A stretch of DNA of 64,000 nucleotides from an uncultured Verrucomicrobia subdivision 3 bacterium (GCA_903865745.1 CAIPKV010000079.1:42920-106919), one strand, 5' to 3'. Shown: positions 27,032-35,673, counted from the stretch's first letter. The notes: generated from the letters alone by a model not told the origin. Numbers and translations are program-made.

Positions 27032-28783
27032 ATGCCACAATTCATCCGTCCCAGTAAATTCACAACTTATTCCTTCTCGCGGCGGAACGTCTCGCTCGCT
27101 TTGTTGCTGCTGACCGTTTCAGCACTCGCAGCCACGGCCCCGATGGAAGTCATCAAAGTTCCCATCTGCCCCGGCCCGTGCGAGCCGACGTGGAAATCTT
27201 TGGGCGACCATTTTCAGCAGCCGGCGTGGTGGCGGCAGGCGAAGATCGGCGTTTGGCTGCACTGGGGGCCGCAATCCGTCGGCGAAGATGGCGACTGGTA
27301 TGCCAAATGGATTTATATGCCTAAATACGCCTGGGGAAATTACACCAATGTCTATGAAGACCACTTGAAACGCTTTGGGCATCCGAGCGAGTTTGGTTAC
27401 AAAGATATCCTGCCCCTGTGGAAGGCGGAAAAATGGGACCCGGACAAATTGATGGCGCTCTACAAACGCGCCGGCGCGCGTTACGTCATCGGGCAGGGGA
27501 TGCATCACGACAACTTCGATTTGTGGAACTCCAAATATCAGCCGTGGAACGCCGTGAATATCGGGCCGCATCGCGACATCCTGGGCGATTGGAAAAAAGC
27601 GGCGGATAAGGAAGGCATCCGGTTTGGCATTGCGTTTCACGGCGACTATTCGTTGTGGTGGTATCAGCCCGCTTTTCTTAGCGACCTCGATGGACCAATG
27701 AAGGGTGTGCCCTACGACGGTGCACAGAATTACGACGGCAAGGATACTTGGTGGAAAAAACAGGGGCTGGACTTGAAAGACCTTTACGGCATTGACCTCA
27801 AGGACGACGTTACGATACCGGCCGACTGGACGAATGGCTTGACCGCCTACCGCATGGATGGTCCGCTGACCCACGGCATTCCGAATGGCGACCTTAAAAA
27901 GCACCGCGACTTCGCCGTCTGGTATGCAACCAAGTGGACGCATCGCGTGATGGATGCCATTGACCAATATTCGCCGGACTTCATTTATTTTGATGGCGGT
28001 GGCAGTTATCCCTTCTGCGGTCATGGCACCGGCAAAGGTTTGCGGGCCGACGCCACGCCGCGCGTGATTGCGCATCTTTACAACGAGAGCATGCAGACGC
28101 ATAACGGCAAACTGGAAGCGATGGCGTTCACCAAGGGCAACGAAGATGCGCGCGCCGTGGCCGTCAATGTCGAGTCCCGCGTGCCCAAGACCATCAAGCG
28201 CGATCAGCCGTGGCAGACGGAGGTTGGCCTGGGCGAATGGTTTTACAAGCAAGGCACCTTTTACGACAGCGGCATGGTCATTCACGAAATGCTGGAAGCC
28301 GTGGCCAAGGACGGCAATTTTGCCATCAACATTCCGTTGAGCCCGGCGGGTGAATTGGATCCGGGCGGCGTCCAGACCTTGCAAGACATGGGCGACTGGA
28401 TGGACGTCAATAGCGAGGGCATCTACGATTCGAGCGCCTGGAATGTCTGGGGCGAAGGCCGCGTCATCATGGCCTCCGGGAATCTTGGCTTAGTTCAGGC
28501 GCAGACGCCGTACACGGCCAAGGACATCCGGTTCACCACCAAGAACGGCGCGGTGTACGCCTATCTCATGGCGTGGCCGGCGGATGGCCAGGTGGTAATT
28601 CATGCGCTAGCCACTGGCGCTGGCAAGATTACCGAGGTCAGCCTCTTGGGCGCGAAGGATAAACTAGTCTGGCAGCAGACGGCCGATGGTTTGGAAGTGA
28701 AACTGCCCGCCACACCGCCGTGCCGGTTTGCGTATGGCCTGAAAATCACCGGCGAGAATCTTCAAGCGGTGAAGTCGCATTGA
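27032..28783 (+). CDS. Secreted alpha-L-fucosidase (GH29)
   Basis: The 583-residue protein has an N-terminal signal with a long basic lead (hydrophobic core SLALLLLTVSALAA, about 23-36). The GH29 barrel shows the family motifs QAKIGVWLHWGPQSV, ARYVIGQGMHHDNFDLWNSK and YSPDFIYFDGGG, whose Asp (D321) is the expected nucleophile. A C-terminal beta domain starts near residue 480. It removes alpha-linked fucose from glycans outside the cytoplasm, which fits with the GH2 and FGE-type genes in the window. It is monocistronic. Confidence 0.9.
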   Translation: MPQFIRPSKFTTYSFSRRNVSLALLLLTVSALAATAPMEVIKVPICPGPCEPTWKSLGDHFQQPAWWRQAKIGVWLHWGPQSVGEDGDWYAKWIYMPKYAWGNYTNVYEDHLKRFGHPSEFGYKDILPLWKAEKWDPDKLMALYKRAGARYVIGQGMHHDNFDLWNSKYQPWNAVNIGPHRDILGDWKKAADKEGIRFGIAFHGDYSLWWYQPAFLSDLDGPMKGVPYDGAQNYDGKDTWWKKQGLDLKDLYGIDLKDDVTIPADWTNGLTAYRMDGPLTHGIPNGDLKKHRDFAVWYATKWTHRVMDAIDQYSPDFIYFDGGGSYPFCGHGTGKGLRADATPRVIAHLYNESMQTHNGKLEAMAFTKGNEDARAVAVNVESRVPKTIKRDQPWQTEVGLGEWFYKQGTFYDSGMVIHEMLEAVAKDGNFAINIPLSPAGELDPGGVQTLQDMGDWMDVNSEGIYDSSAWNVWGEGRVIMASGNLGLVQAQTPYTAKDIRFTTKNGAVYAYLMAWPADGQVVIHALATGAGKITEVSLLGAKDKLVWQQTADGLEVKLPATPPCRFAYGLKITGENLQAVKSH

Positions 28784-28838
28784 GCTGAGCGACGAATGCG
28801 TGCCGGGTTTGCGAAGCGTGCCACTCCGGCCAGAGTAA

Positions 28839-29045
28839 TTACAAATCAGCTTCGTTTAACCCGGCAATCTTCATTTGATGCTTGAGTAAGCCGATTTTCA
28901 AAGGTTGATTTCCGTGAACCGGAATCACGATGCGCTCTGGATGGCCGGCCTTGGTGAAGATGTGATGACTGCCTGTGATGCGTTTGAGAATCCAGCCACG
29001 TTTCTGAACAAGCCGAATAAAGTCTTTGCCGGAGATTTGTTTCAT
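28839..29045 (-). CDS. hicA: HicA toxin
   Basis: The 68-residue protein has the HicA double-stranded-RNA-binding-like fold signature: GKDFIRLVQKRGW, then RITGSHHIF with the conserved His (H27/H28) and IVIPVHGNQPLKIGLLKHQM. HicA toxins are ribosome-independent mRNA interferases. It lies 39 bp downstream of the hicB gene on the same strand, an antitoxin-first order seen in part of the family. All expected motifs are intact. Confidence 0.92.
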   Translation of the reverse strand: MKQISGKDFIRLVQKRGWILKRITGSHHIFTKAGHPERIVIPVHGNQPLKIGLLKHQMKIAGLNEADL

Positions 29046-29084
29046 GACAAATGCGGGACAGTCAACTGGTCACCGCAATACACC

Positions 29085-29288
29085 TCAAACCGTCAATTCC
29101 AGCACTTTGTCATTGGCATTGGATTCCGTGACTTCGTCATCCACGGAGAGCCAGAGTTCGATGGCTTCGCGCAGGTTGGCCTTGAGCTCGTCGAGAGTTT
29201 CCGCCTGGGTGAGGCAGCCGGGCAAGGCTGGCACCTCGGCCCAGAAGCCGCCTTCTTCCGCCGGATGAACGATGGCTTTCAATGTCAT
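29085..29288 (-). CDS. hicB: HicB antitoxin
   Basis: Starting at ATG 29288 (a TTG six codons upstream is possible), the product has the HicB partial RNase-H-like fold: LKAIVHPAEEGGFWAEVPAL, then PGCLTQAETLDELKANLREA. HicB neutralises HicA and usually represses the operon. There is no separate DNA-binding domain at the C-terminus (67 residues in all), so autoregulation may depend on HicA or be absent. It borders the AT-rich segment that starts near 29320. Confidence 0.9.
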   Translation of the reverse strand: MTLKAIVHPAEEGGFWAEVPALPGCLTQAETLDELKANLREAIELWLSVDDEVTESNANDKVLELTV

Positions 29289-29421
29289 GGGAAAGCTATA
29301 CTTCAATTTCCATAACCACTCAAGGGCGTAAATCCGAACCAGTTGGCACCTCTGGAGGAATTGCTGAAGAACTACTGCGAGACGAAGTCGTGAGGCTTTA
29401 GTTTTGTGAATGAAATCAAAA

Positions 29422-29787
29422 TCAAGAAAGACCGAATGTCCATATTAGAAGTTTTCCTAGAGCAATCAGGAAAACTCCGAAGATAAAAGAGAGAAGAAAT
29501 ACCAATAAAGAAACGGCAATAAGAAATCTCTGCCATAGAGGCTTGGCGTCCATCTTGTCCGTAAATTCTTTTACTGGCATCCCGAATAGCAATCCCAAAA
29601 AACCCTCGAAGAATGGTTTGAGTGAACCGATAAGAAATCCCAAAGCGGCCAAACTGAATAGTTTCATGGTAATCCCGTTGGTATCTACCAAGGCAGTTCC
29701 ACGAACAATTATCCAAACTATGGTTAAAACGATTAAGCCACCTCCTATAGCAAGTTTTCTGCATGAAGCTTTGCGGTATGGACTCAT
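29422..29787 (-). CDS. Small membrane protein of unknown function
   Basis: The 121-residue protein has three hydrophobic segments (about 12-30, 42-70 and 88-117) and a charged middle (EFTDKMDAKPLWQR). No family is recognised. It lies in DNA of much lower G+C than the surroundings (about 35% in 29461-29520 by hand count) together with the next gene, and both are probably foreign. The spacing of 16 bp to the GNAT gene upstream suggests a two-gene operon. Confidence 0.6.
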   Translation of the reverse strand: MSPYRKASCRKLAIGGGLIVLTIVWIIVRGTALVDTNGITMKLFSLAALGFLIGSLKPFFEGFLGLLFGMPVKEFTDKMDAKPLWQRFLIAVSLLVFLLSFIFGVFLIALGKLLIWTFGLS

Positions 29788-29803
29788 TTTTGAAATGATT
29801 TAA

Positions 29804-30349
29804 CTATATCAATTCTTCATTGAGCGGAATCGCTAATAGATAATTTTTCGATGCTCGCTCTTCTGGTAACAACGGAGGTAATAAATGATACATCCATACC
29901 AAAACTAAACCTCTGATAGGTGGTGTTTTGAAGCACCTCCAACCCTCGCTTTCGTAAAATCGTATTCGCCATTTGAGTGCGCCCTCGTAATCCTCATCGC
30001 CTGTTCCTGTTGTTCCAATTCGTAGTAATCCAAGTCTTGCTTTGTATTCCTCTGCTATCACTCGAAAGGCACGGACAGCTTTGCGGCCAAGTCCAGTCTT
30101 TCTATTTTTATAATTAATCTCAAGGTTGTTTAAAACAGCAACAGGATAAATCTCGGTGACGGGTAGTTGATTCTTGAAATATTGAAACCCAAATGACGAG
30201 GGCGATGGGAGGTTTAGATAAGATGCATTTTTTTCAAGCGAGTTGAAACACATAACCCCGTTTAATTCAGCAAAGTTCTCACATATTACCAACGAAAGTG
30301 ACCCAGACTGCTTCGCATCTTGGTCAAGCACAGTGTAAACTTTGTTCAT
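29804..30349 (-). CDS. GNAT-like acetyltransferase
   Basis: The ATG at 30349 is preferred over 30367 because GGGGTG lies 8 bases upstream. The product (181 residues) contains NRKTGLGRKAVRAFRVIAEE, a plausible acetyl-CoA-binding pyrophosphate loop, and later WRIRFYESEGWRCF, the usual GNAT C-terminal helix and strand. The substrate is unknown. Base composition is low in G+C (43% in 29821-29880), as in the next gene, which suggests recent acquisition of the pair. Confidence 0.65.
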   Translation of the reverse strand: MNKVYTVLDQDAKQSGSLSLVICENFAELNGVMCFNSLEKNASYLNLPSPSSFGFQYFKNQLPVTEIYPVAVLNNLEINYKNRKTGLGRKAVRAFRVIAEEYKARLGLLRIGTTGTGDEDYEGALKWRIRFYESEGWRCFKTPPIRGLVLVWMYHLLPPLLPEERASKNYLLAIPLNEELI

Positions 30350-30581
30350 TTGCAGTTCACCCCGCATTCAAAATCTCAAGCAAACAATAGGACGCTGGTT
30401 GGTGTTATTCCGCATGGCTGGTGATAACCCATTCGGCAACTTTCATAGTGCCAACTTTGCTCCTGTCCAAACCTTTTATCAAGCCAAAGGCATGGGCGTT
30501 TGAAAATAGCCTAGCCATTCATGGCTGGGTTCACGGTTTGGAAAATTCCACAAGTCTGTACAGGACTTGGTTCTTTACGGC

Positions 30582-30609
30582 AAAAAACCCAGGGCTAAAG
30601 CCCTGGGTT
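30582..30609 (-). terminator. Terminator of the 30647-31330 gene
   Basis: A perfect 11-bp stem AACCCAGGGCT / AGCCCTGGGTT has a 2-nt AA loop. On the minus strand it is followed by TTTTTTG. It lies 38 bp after the stop of the 30647-31330 gene. The CCCAGGGCT-AGCCCTGGG core also resembles dispersed palindromes that I recall from Planctomycetes and Verrucomicrobiota, so it may be a recruited repeat. Confidence 0.75.
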
Positions 30610-30646
30610 ATTTTTAATCTGCAAATTGCGCTGACTGCGTTTGGAT

Positions 30647-31330
30647 TTACTTCACCGGCTCCGGCGGGACCGGGGCGGGCGGGCGCGGGATGGGCGTGTG
30701 TTTGTCCACGTGGCTGGCCGTGGACCATTCGGCGAGTTTCGTCGGGTTGTTCTTGTAGATTTTGGGCACGATGTTTTTCAATGCGTGCAGAGCAGTCGCC
30801 GCCGATTGCGCGGCATCCGCCAAGCCGCCCGTGGCTCCCACCCGGCCAACGAGCGCGGTGCCTTTGGTGGTGATGAGGCCTTCAAAGTCGGCGATGTCGG
30901 CATTGAGATCGGCGATGAAGGTGGCGGGCAGGCCGACGCTGATGAGCGCGGCGGAGTAGGTGACGGCATCGGCGGCAAAGGCGCGCGCGGAATTGAGCAG
31001 GGCCTGGTCGCCGTTGCTGTGCGGCATCATGAATTTGCCACCGATGGTGGTATTGCCGAGCACCACGAGGGTATGCGCGGCACTGGTGATGCCAATCATG
31101 TCGTCATGCAGATTATAACGCACGGCGGTCTTGCCAAGGACGGCGCTGTGGGTGTGTAGGGTGCCGGATTCCTGGCTGGCACCGAAGGTGGCGGTGTCGG
31201 TGACGCCGGTGTGGATGAGGGCGAATTGCTGGGCACCGACGCTGAGGGCCGGAAAGTCGGCGGCATTGGCGATACCAAAGGCGTCGGTTTTCTTGAGGGT
31301 GGCGGTGAGGTTACTGATTTTGTGTTTCAT
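30647..31330 (-). CDS. Hypothetical protein, alanine-rich
   Basis: The 227-residue protein has no signal peptide or membrane segment. It is rich in Ala, Thr and Gly, carries HTHSAVLGKTAVRYNLHDDM and DLNADIADFEGLITTKGTAL, and ends in a Pro-rich tail (PIPRPPAPVPPEPVK). No family is recognised. Its ATG abuts an (AT)7 run, and no Shine-Dalgarno is visible. A strong terminator follows it, and array C lies upstream. Confidence 0.6.
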   Translation of the reverse strand: MKHKISNLTATLKKTDAFGIANAADFPALSVGAQQFALIHTGVTDTATFGASQESGTLHTHSAVLGKTAVRYNLHDDMIGITSAAHTLVVLGNTTIGGKFMMPHSNGDQALLNSARAFAADAVTYSAALISVGLPATFIADLNADIADFEGLITTKGTALVGRVGATGGLADAAQSAATALHALKNIVPKIYKNNPTKLAEWSTASHVDKHTPIPRPPAPVPPEPVK

Positions 31331-31342
31331 ATATATATATAT
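31329..31342. repeat. (AT)7 microsatellite at a start codon
   Basis: Seven AT repeats run directly into the ATG of the 30647-31330 gene on the minus strand, in the place where a ribosome-binding site would be expected. Length changes here would alter translation initiation spacing. Confidence 0.8.
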
Positions 31343-31515
31343 TAGGAGTTTGATTCCCTTCCCTTAAGAAAGCAGGTGCAAGTGAGGCTAGTATGCGCCT
31401 CTGCGGGGGCGTAGCAAGGGGTATCTTAACCAGATTGCTACGGCAAATGAGCGCAAGCGGTCGTTAATTGCCAAGTGCAAGCCGGAGAATGTGTCCTTTG
31501 ACTGGGATTTGTACT

Positions 31516-31750
31516 GTCGCAACCGGGAAAAAGTCCGTCGCAGGTCGTCGGATGGCCGTCGCAGGTGCCAAATCGGCGTCGCAGGTGGCCGGAAGCCCGT
31601 CGCAACTGCTCGGAACGTCGTCGCAAGTCTCCGAAACCTCGTCGCAGGTCCCCGGATAGTCGTCGCAGGTTGTCGGAAGCCCGTCGCAGGTCTCCAATCG
31701 CCGTCGCAAGTCGTCGGACGCCCGTCGCAGGTTATCCGCCAAAGGGTCGC
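31516..31750. repeat. 21-bp tandem array C (about 11 units)
   Basis: The word GTCGCAGGT (variants GTCGCAACT, GTCGCAAGT) recurs with spacings of 21, 21, 20, 21, 21, 21, 21, 21, 20, 21 and 22 bp. Between the words lies a more variable stretch, often with CGGA near its middle. The array ends at 31750, only a few bases past the stop of the 31753-32520 gene. Frame is not kept, which argues against coding. Confidence 0.9.
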
Positions 31751-31752
31751 GA

Positions 31753-32520
31753 CTAAGGCGATTTCAGCCACTCGGTCAGCATGGGGCTGGCGGGTATCCA
31801 GCGGGCATGAACTTGTGGCGGCGTGACGGAGGAATCCAGCATCAGACTCTCAGCGAGATAAATCGTGCCGTTGCCATAGTAGCAGAGCGCCGGACAAAAC
31901 AGCAGGCCGGGCAGTTGGTCGCAGGTTAGGGTAAGGGTGGTGAGGTTGGTTGCGCCGGAGAACGGAAACGGGTTTAGTTCCACCGGTGTACCGTCGCGGA
32001 GCAGGCGCACGACTTCAGTCATGAGCGCGGCGTTGGTGGTGGTGATGAGCGGACCGTAATTGTATTGCTGTCGCGCGGTCATCTGGCGGAAGGTGGCGGT
32101 GCGCCAGTCGAAGGGCGGTTGCTTGATATTGCGATAAGGCACATACGCGGGCATTTCGGAGCCGCAATCGGCCATGACGTAGGCGGTGACGGGTTGGCCG
32201 GGAATGGCGCCGACTTTCGCGAGGTTGATGGAACCCAGGAGGCCGATGACGGTCTGCGGTTCCGTCAAGGTAAGTTGCAGACAGGCTTCCTCGTAGTCGT
32301 TCACGTAAACCTCGCCACCGCCGGTCAGTGAATTATGCAAATAACCGGCGTGCGCGGAGGCAGATTGGGCCGTGGTATAAAACGGCAGGCCGAGACTGTT
32401 GCCCGTCGCTGCCTCATGGCCGGCAAAAAAACTGAACACCAAGGCCAGCACGAGTGTCATGCCGATTCCGCCAACTGCAAGTAGCGCGCCAGCGAGGATG
32501 ATCCATTGTTTCTTGGACAT
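31753..32520 (-). CDS. Membrane-anchored hypothetical protein
   Basis: The 255-residue protein has one N-terminal membrane segment (about 7-33, IILAGALLAVGGIGMTLVLA), then an extracytoplasmic domain with a few cysteines (C80, C119, C200, C209, C213 approximately) and no recognised motif. The C-terminus PASPMLTEWLKSP is adjacent to array C. The function is unknown, and the next upstream gene on this strand (CheY-like) is 54 bp away, so they may be co-transcribed. Confidence 0.6.
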   Translation of the reverse strand: MSKKQWIILAGALLAVGGIGMTLVLALVFSFFAGHEAATGNSLGLPFYTTAQSASAHAGYLHNSLTGGGEVYVNDYEEACLQLTLTEPQTVIGLLGSINLAKVGAIPGQPVTAYVMADCGSEMPAYVPYRNIKQPPFDWRTATFRQMTARQQYNYGPLITTTNAALMTEVVRLLRDGTPVELNPFPFSGATNLTTLTLTCDQLPGLLFCPALCYYGNGTIYLAESLMLDSSVTPPQVHARWIPASPMLTEWLKSP

Positions 32521-32574
32521 ATTTCGGTGGGAATCTGCGGCCCGGAATTTGCCGGGAATTATTACCTCAAGATT

Positions 32575-32997
32575 TTAGAGAGGCGCGGGGGGGTGGTCGC
32601 AGGGGCCGACGAGATGGTTGATGACTTTCCAGAATTCAGCCACACCAAAGGGCTTTTGCAGGAAGACAATCTTAAGACCGGATTTGGCAAATTCTTCAAT
32701 GCACTCATACTCCAAGGCGGTGAGCAGCAGTACCGGGGTCTTGGTGTGCTGCTCGGCCAGCTTGCGCAATAGGGCGCCGCCGTCCAGACCGGGATGCTGC
32801 CAGTCGGTGATGAAGAGGTCCGGCGGGGTCTGTTCCAGCTCGCGCCACGCGTCGTCGCCATGCCGGAACTGGTGCAGCTCTACGTTGTCGAACCATTCCT
32901 TTAGATAAGCCTCCAGCAACATGAGCATGTACCGCTCATCGTCCAGCAGAACGATGCGCAGCTTCCTCGGTGGCTTGGTGGCAATGGCTTCGGTCAT
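32575..32997 (-). CDS. Single-domain response regulator (CheY-like)
   Basis: The 140-residue receiver has the acidic pair D19/D20 (IVLLDDERYM), phospho-acceptor D65 in LFITDWQHPGLDGG, T93 in LLLTAL and K115 in LQKPFG; all key residues are intact. There is no output domain, so it acts by protein contact. It could serve the orphan kinase at 15979, but nothing shows this. It is transcribed toward the 31753-32520 gene. Confidence 0.9.
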   Translation of the reverse strand: MTEAIATKPPRKLRIVLLDDERYMLMLLEAYLKEWFDNVELHQFRHGDDAWRELEQTPPDLFITDWQHPGLDGGALLRKLAEQHTKTPVLLLTALEYECIEEFAKSGLKIVFLQKPFGVAEFWKVINHLVGPCDHPPAPL

Positions 32998-33093
32998 GGC
33001 GCCGGTTTAATCAAATCGGGTCAACTACGAATCTGCATACTGGGCACTTTGCGGTAAAATCTCAAGCTTCGACCGCGCACCCGGGCGATGTGT

Positions 33094-33573
33094 TCAAGTG
33101 ACGGACAGAATCTTGGCCGCCTGTTTGGTGCCGCCGAAGGTGAGCTGCGGAGTGTCGCCGGATTTCTTGCCGAGGAGCGCTTCGCCCAAGGGCGATTGGG
33201 GGGTGATGACGAGAATTTCCTTACGGTCATGCACAATCTCGGTGCCGCCGGCGCGCGGGCCGACGAAGTAAAGGGAGCTTTCGCCGCTGTGCTGCAGTTC
33301 CACGAGTGCGCCCACGGCAATGGCTTCGCCGGGCGCAAACTTCTTCACGGCGAGCTTCTGATATTCGGCGATGGCGGCTTCGAGTTCGGCGGCCTGCTTG
33401 GATTGGCCGCGCGCGAGGTAGGAGGCTTCGAGGCCGCGCGTGTCGTATTTGTTCTCGGCTTTATTGGATTCGTGCGTGGCCTCAGCGCGCGAGAACTGGG
33501 CGGCGCGGAAATAGACTTCCAGCTCAGCGACGAGCTGGGCAGTGATCTTCTGGATGATGGCGCGTTTGTTCAA
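33094..33573 (-). CDS. GreA/GreB-like transcription factor
   Basis: The 159-residue protein has an N-terminal coiled region (about 1-80) with ENKYDTRGLEASYLARGQ and a C-terminal FKBP-like GreA/GreB domain (about 85-159) ending ITPQSPLGEALLGKKSGDTP. The class binds RNA polymerase. The acidic tip of true Gre factors is not obvious in the coil, so it may act as a Gre-like regulator rather than a cleavage factor. Translation seems to start at TTG 33573, since no ATG is available. It follows mtnP by 12 bp. Confidence 0.8.
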   Translation of the reverse strand: MNKRAIIQKITAQLVAELEVYFRAAQFSRAEATHESNKAENKYDTRGLEASYLARGQSKQAAELEAAIAEYQKLAVKKFAPGEAIAVGALVELQHSGESSLYFVGPRAGGTEIVHDRKEILVITPQSPLGEALLGKKSGDTPQLTFGGTKQAAKILSVT

Positions 33574-33585
33574 GGGTTCAACGGT

Positions 33586-34446
33586 TCAAAGATACTTCGC
33601 GAGGATGGGTTTCAAGTCGGCGACGGTCTGCTTGGGCCAGAACTTTTTGCCGGTCATGATGGCGTGCTTGAGGGCGGAGTGGGCTTTCCAATTCGGCTCG
33701 GCCGGAATCTGGGCGATGGCGGCGGTGACCACTTTCTTCGCCGTGTCAGCGTTGCGATGGAGATTGGTCAAAATCATTTCGAGCGTGACGTGTTCCTCTT
33801 CCTTCCAACAATCATAATCGGTGGCCATGGCGAGCGTGGCGTAGGCGATCTCGGCTTCGCGCGCGCACTTGGCCTCGCCGAGATTGGTCATGCCGATGAC
33901 GTCGTGGCCGGCACCGTGGTTGGCGAGGGATTCGGCGCGCGTGCTGAACGCCGGACCTTCCATGCAAACATAAGTGCCGCCGTCATGGGCATTCGCGTCG
34001 GCGGCGATGGCGCTGCGCAGAAGTATCTGACGCAGTTCCTCGCTGATGGGTTCGGCAAACGAAATGTGCGCGACGATGCCGCGCCCGAAAAAGGTGTGAT
34101 TGGCCGATTGCTTGGTGCGGTCGAGAAATTGGTCGATGACCACGATGTCGCACGGCTGATATTTATCCTGCAACGAGCCGACGGCGCTGACGCTGATGAT
34201 CCATTGCACGCCGAGCTGCTTCATGGCCCAGATATTGGCGCGATGGTTCAGTTCGCTAGGCAGAATGCGGTGACCGCGACCGTGGCGCGGGAGAAATACG
34301 ACGTCGCGCCCCGCGAGCTTGCCCGTGAGGAAATCGTCAGAAGTCTTGCCGAAGGGCGTCTTGACCTTCACCCACTTCTGCTGGGTGAAGCCTTCTATAT
34401 TATAGAGGCCGGTGCCGCCGATGATGCCAATCTTAGGTTTTGCCAT
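33586..34446 (-). CDS. mtnP: S-methyl-5'-thioadenosine phosphorylase
   Basis: The 286-residue protein begins KIGIIGGTGLYNIEGF, the phosphate-binding opening of MTAP, and contains FLPRHGRGHRILPSELNHRA, GTYVCMEGPAFSTRAES and VIGMTNLGEAKCAREAEIAY. It cleaves methylthioadenosine to adenine and methylthioribose-1-phosphate in methionine salvage, linking to metK and ahcY elsewhere in the window. The active-site motifs are complete. It probably forms an operon with the Gre-like gene. Confidence 0.94.
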   Translation of the reverse strand: MAKPKIGIIGGTGLYNIEGFTQQKWVKVKTPFGKTSDDFLTGKLAGRDVVFLPRHGRGHRILPSELNHRANIWAMKQLGVQWIISVSAVGSLQDKYQPCDIVVIDQFLDRTKQSANHTFFGRGIVAHISFAEPISEELRQILLRSAIAADANAHDGGTYVCMEGPAFSTRAESLANHGAGHDVIGMTNLGEAKCAREAEIAYATLAMATDYDCWKEEEHVTLEMILTNLHRNADTAKKVVTAAIAQIPAEPNWKAHSALKHAIMTGKKFWPKQTVADLKPILAKYL

Positions 34447-34563
34447 GGCGGATTTTTAACCGTGATGGTCACGAAAGACACGCAAAAACTGGCGGCATTA
34501 ATTGGCAGAGGGCGAGGAAGTTTCTCCGCTGGCGTTTGGCGGGAGATGGATTATTCTGCGCGC

Positions 34564-35652
34564 ATGGAACTCTTCAACAAAATTCTTAAGGCAGCCGTGG
34601 ACGGCGGCGCGTCGGATATTCATATCAAGGTAGGGACGCCGGTGGTTTTCCGCATCAGCCGTGAACTGATTTCCATTGATTGCCCGATCCCGACTGAACA
34701 ATGGCTGAACGGCGTGGTGGACGGGATGACGCCGCCGCACATGAAGAAAAAACTCGAGGAGGACCGCGAGGTGGATTTCTCATACAACGTCGCGGGCTTG
34801 GGACGTTTCCGCACGAACGTCTTCCAGCAACGCGGTTCGTGGGCGCTGGCCATGCGCCACGTCAAGGCCAACGTGCCTAGCTTCGAGCAACTCGGCTTGC
34901 TGGAGCAGATTAAGACGCTGGCTGAGTCGCCACGGGGCATTGTGATGGTGGCCGGCTCGACGGGCTCCGGTAAATCCACGACGCTCGCCGCGATGATTGA
35001 GCATGTTAACGCGAACTTTAAGAAGCACATTGTTACGCTGGAGGATCCAATTGAATTTGTTTTCGAAGATAATCAGTCCGTCATTGAGCAGCGCGAAATC
35101 GGGCTTGATACCGCGACTTTTTATGGCGCGCTGAAACATGTGTTGCGCCAGGACCCGGACATTATCATGCTCGGCGAAATGCGCGACGCGACTACCTTTA
35201 CGGCCGCCATGAGTGCAGCGGACACAGGGCATCTGGTTTTCTCCACGCTGCACACCACTACGGCGGCGCAATCCATAACGCGCATTCTGGATTTCTTCAA
35301 GGCGGATGACCGCGAACAGATCCGCCGTCAGCTTGCCGGCTGCCTTCGTGGCGTGATTTGCCAGCGCATGGTGCCCACCGTGGATGGCAAGATGACGCCC
35401 GCGCTGGAAATCATGGTTAATTCGCCGCTCATCAAAAAGATGCTGGAGGATAACCGCCTGGAGAAGCTGACCGCGGCCATCGAGACGGGCGGAGATGACG
35501 GGATGCTTACGTTCAATCAGTCGCTGTTCAACTTGGTGAAAGCCGGTCGTGTTTCCGAGAAAGAGGCACTGGCCAAGGCCAGCAACCCACAGGCTTTGGA
35601 GATGAATTTCAAGGGCATCTTCCTCAACGAAGGCGGTCGCATTGTTGGTTGA
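34564..35652 (+). CDS. pilT: Twitching-motility ATPase PilT
   Basis: The product (362 residues from ATG 34564; ATG 34546 adds six residues) is full PilT length: an N-terminal PAS-like domain, Walker A AGSTGSGKST (about 129-138), VTLEDPIEF Asp box, Walker B DIIMLGEMRD, and His box LVFSTLHT. Unlike GspE it has no zinc-binding cysteines. PilT drives pilus retraction. No pilB or pilin is beside it. The frame is open for 1.5 kb upstream, but only as the antisense of mtnP. Confidence 0.9.
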   Translation: MELFNKILKAAVDGGASDIHIKVGTPVVFRISRELISIDCPIPTEQWLNGVVDGMTPPHMKKKLEEDREVDFSYNVAGLGRFRTNVFQQRGSWALAMRHVKANVPSFEQLGLLEQIKTLAESPRGIVMVAGSTGSGKSTTLAAMIEHVNANFKKHIVTLEDPIEFVFEDNQSVIEQREIGLDTATFYGALKHVLRQDPDIIMLGEMRDATTFTAAMSAADTGHLVFSTLHTTTAAQSITRILDFFKADDREQIRRQLAGCLRGVICQRMVPTVDGKMTPALEIMVNSPLIKKMLEDNRLEKLTAAIETGGDDGMLTFNQSLFNLVKAGRVSEKEALAKASNPQALEMNFKGIFLNEGGRIVG

Positions 35653-35673
35653 TGGCGGGTGCTTGATTGAAAC

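Noticed and set aside
29341..29365. Second sigma-54 promoter (TTGGCAC...TTGC)
   Set aside because: The GG-GC spacing is 16 bp instead of 10, so it cannot function as a -24/-12 element.
30421..30873. Plus-strand ORF of 150 codons
   Set aside because: It overlaps the terminator hairpin and is antisense to the 30647-31330 gene. Its second half is an arginine/proline-rich shadow.
31516..31750. CRISPR array, considered for C and the other arrays
   Set aside because: Periods of 21 bp leave no room for normal repeats and spacers, units are degenerate throughout, and no cas genes are present.
33088..34563. A 1.5-kb open frame upstream of and in frame with pilT
   Set aside because: It is the exact antisense of mtnP and the Gre-like gene, both strongly supported. 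It has no recognisable domains, and PilT starts normally at 34564.
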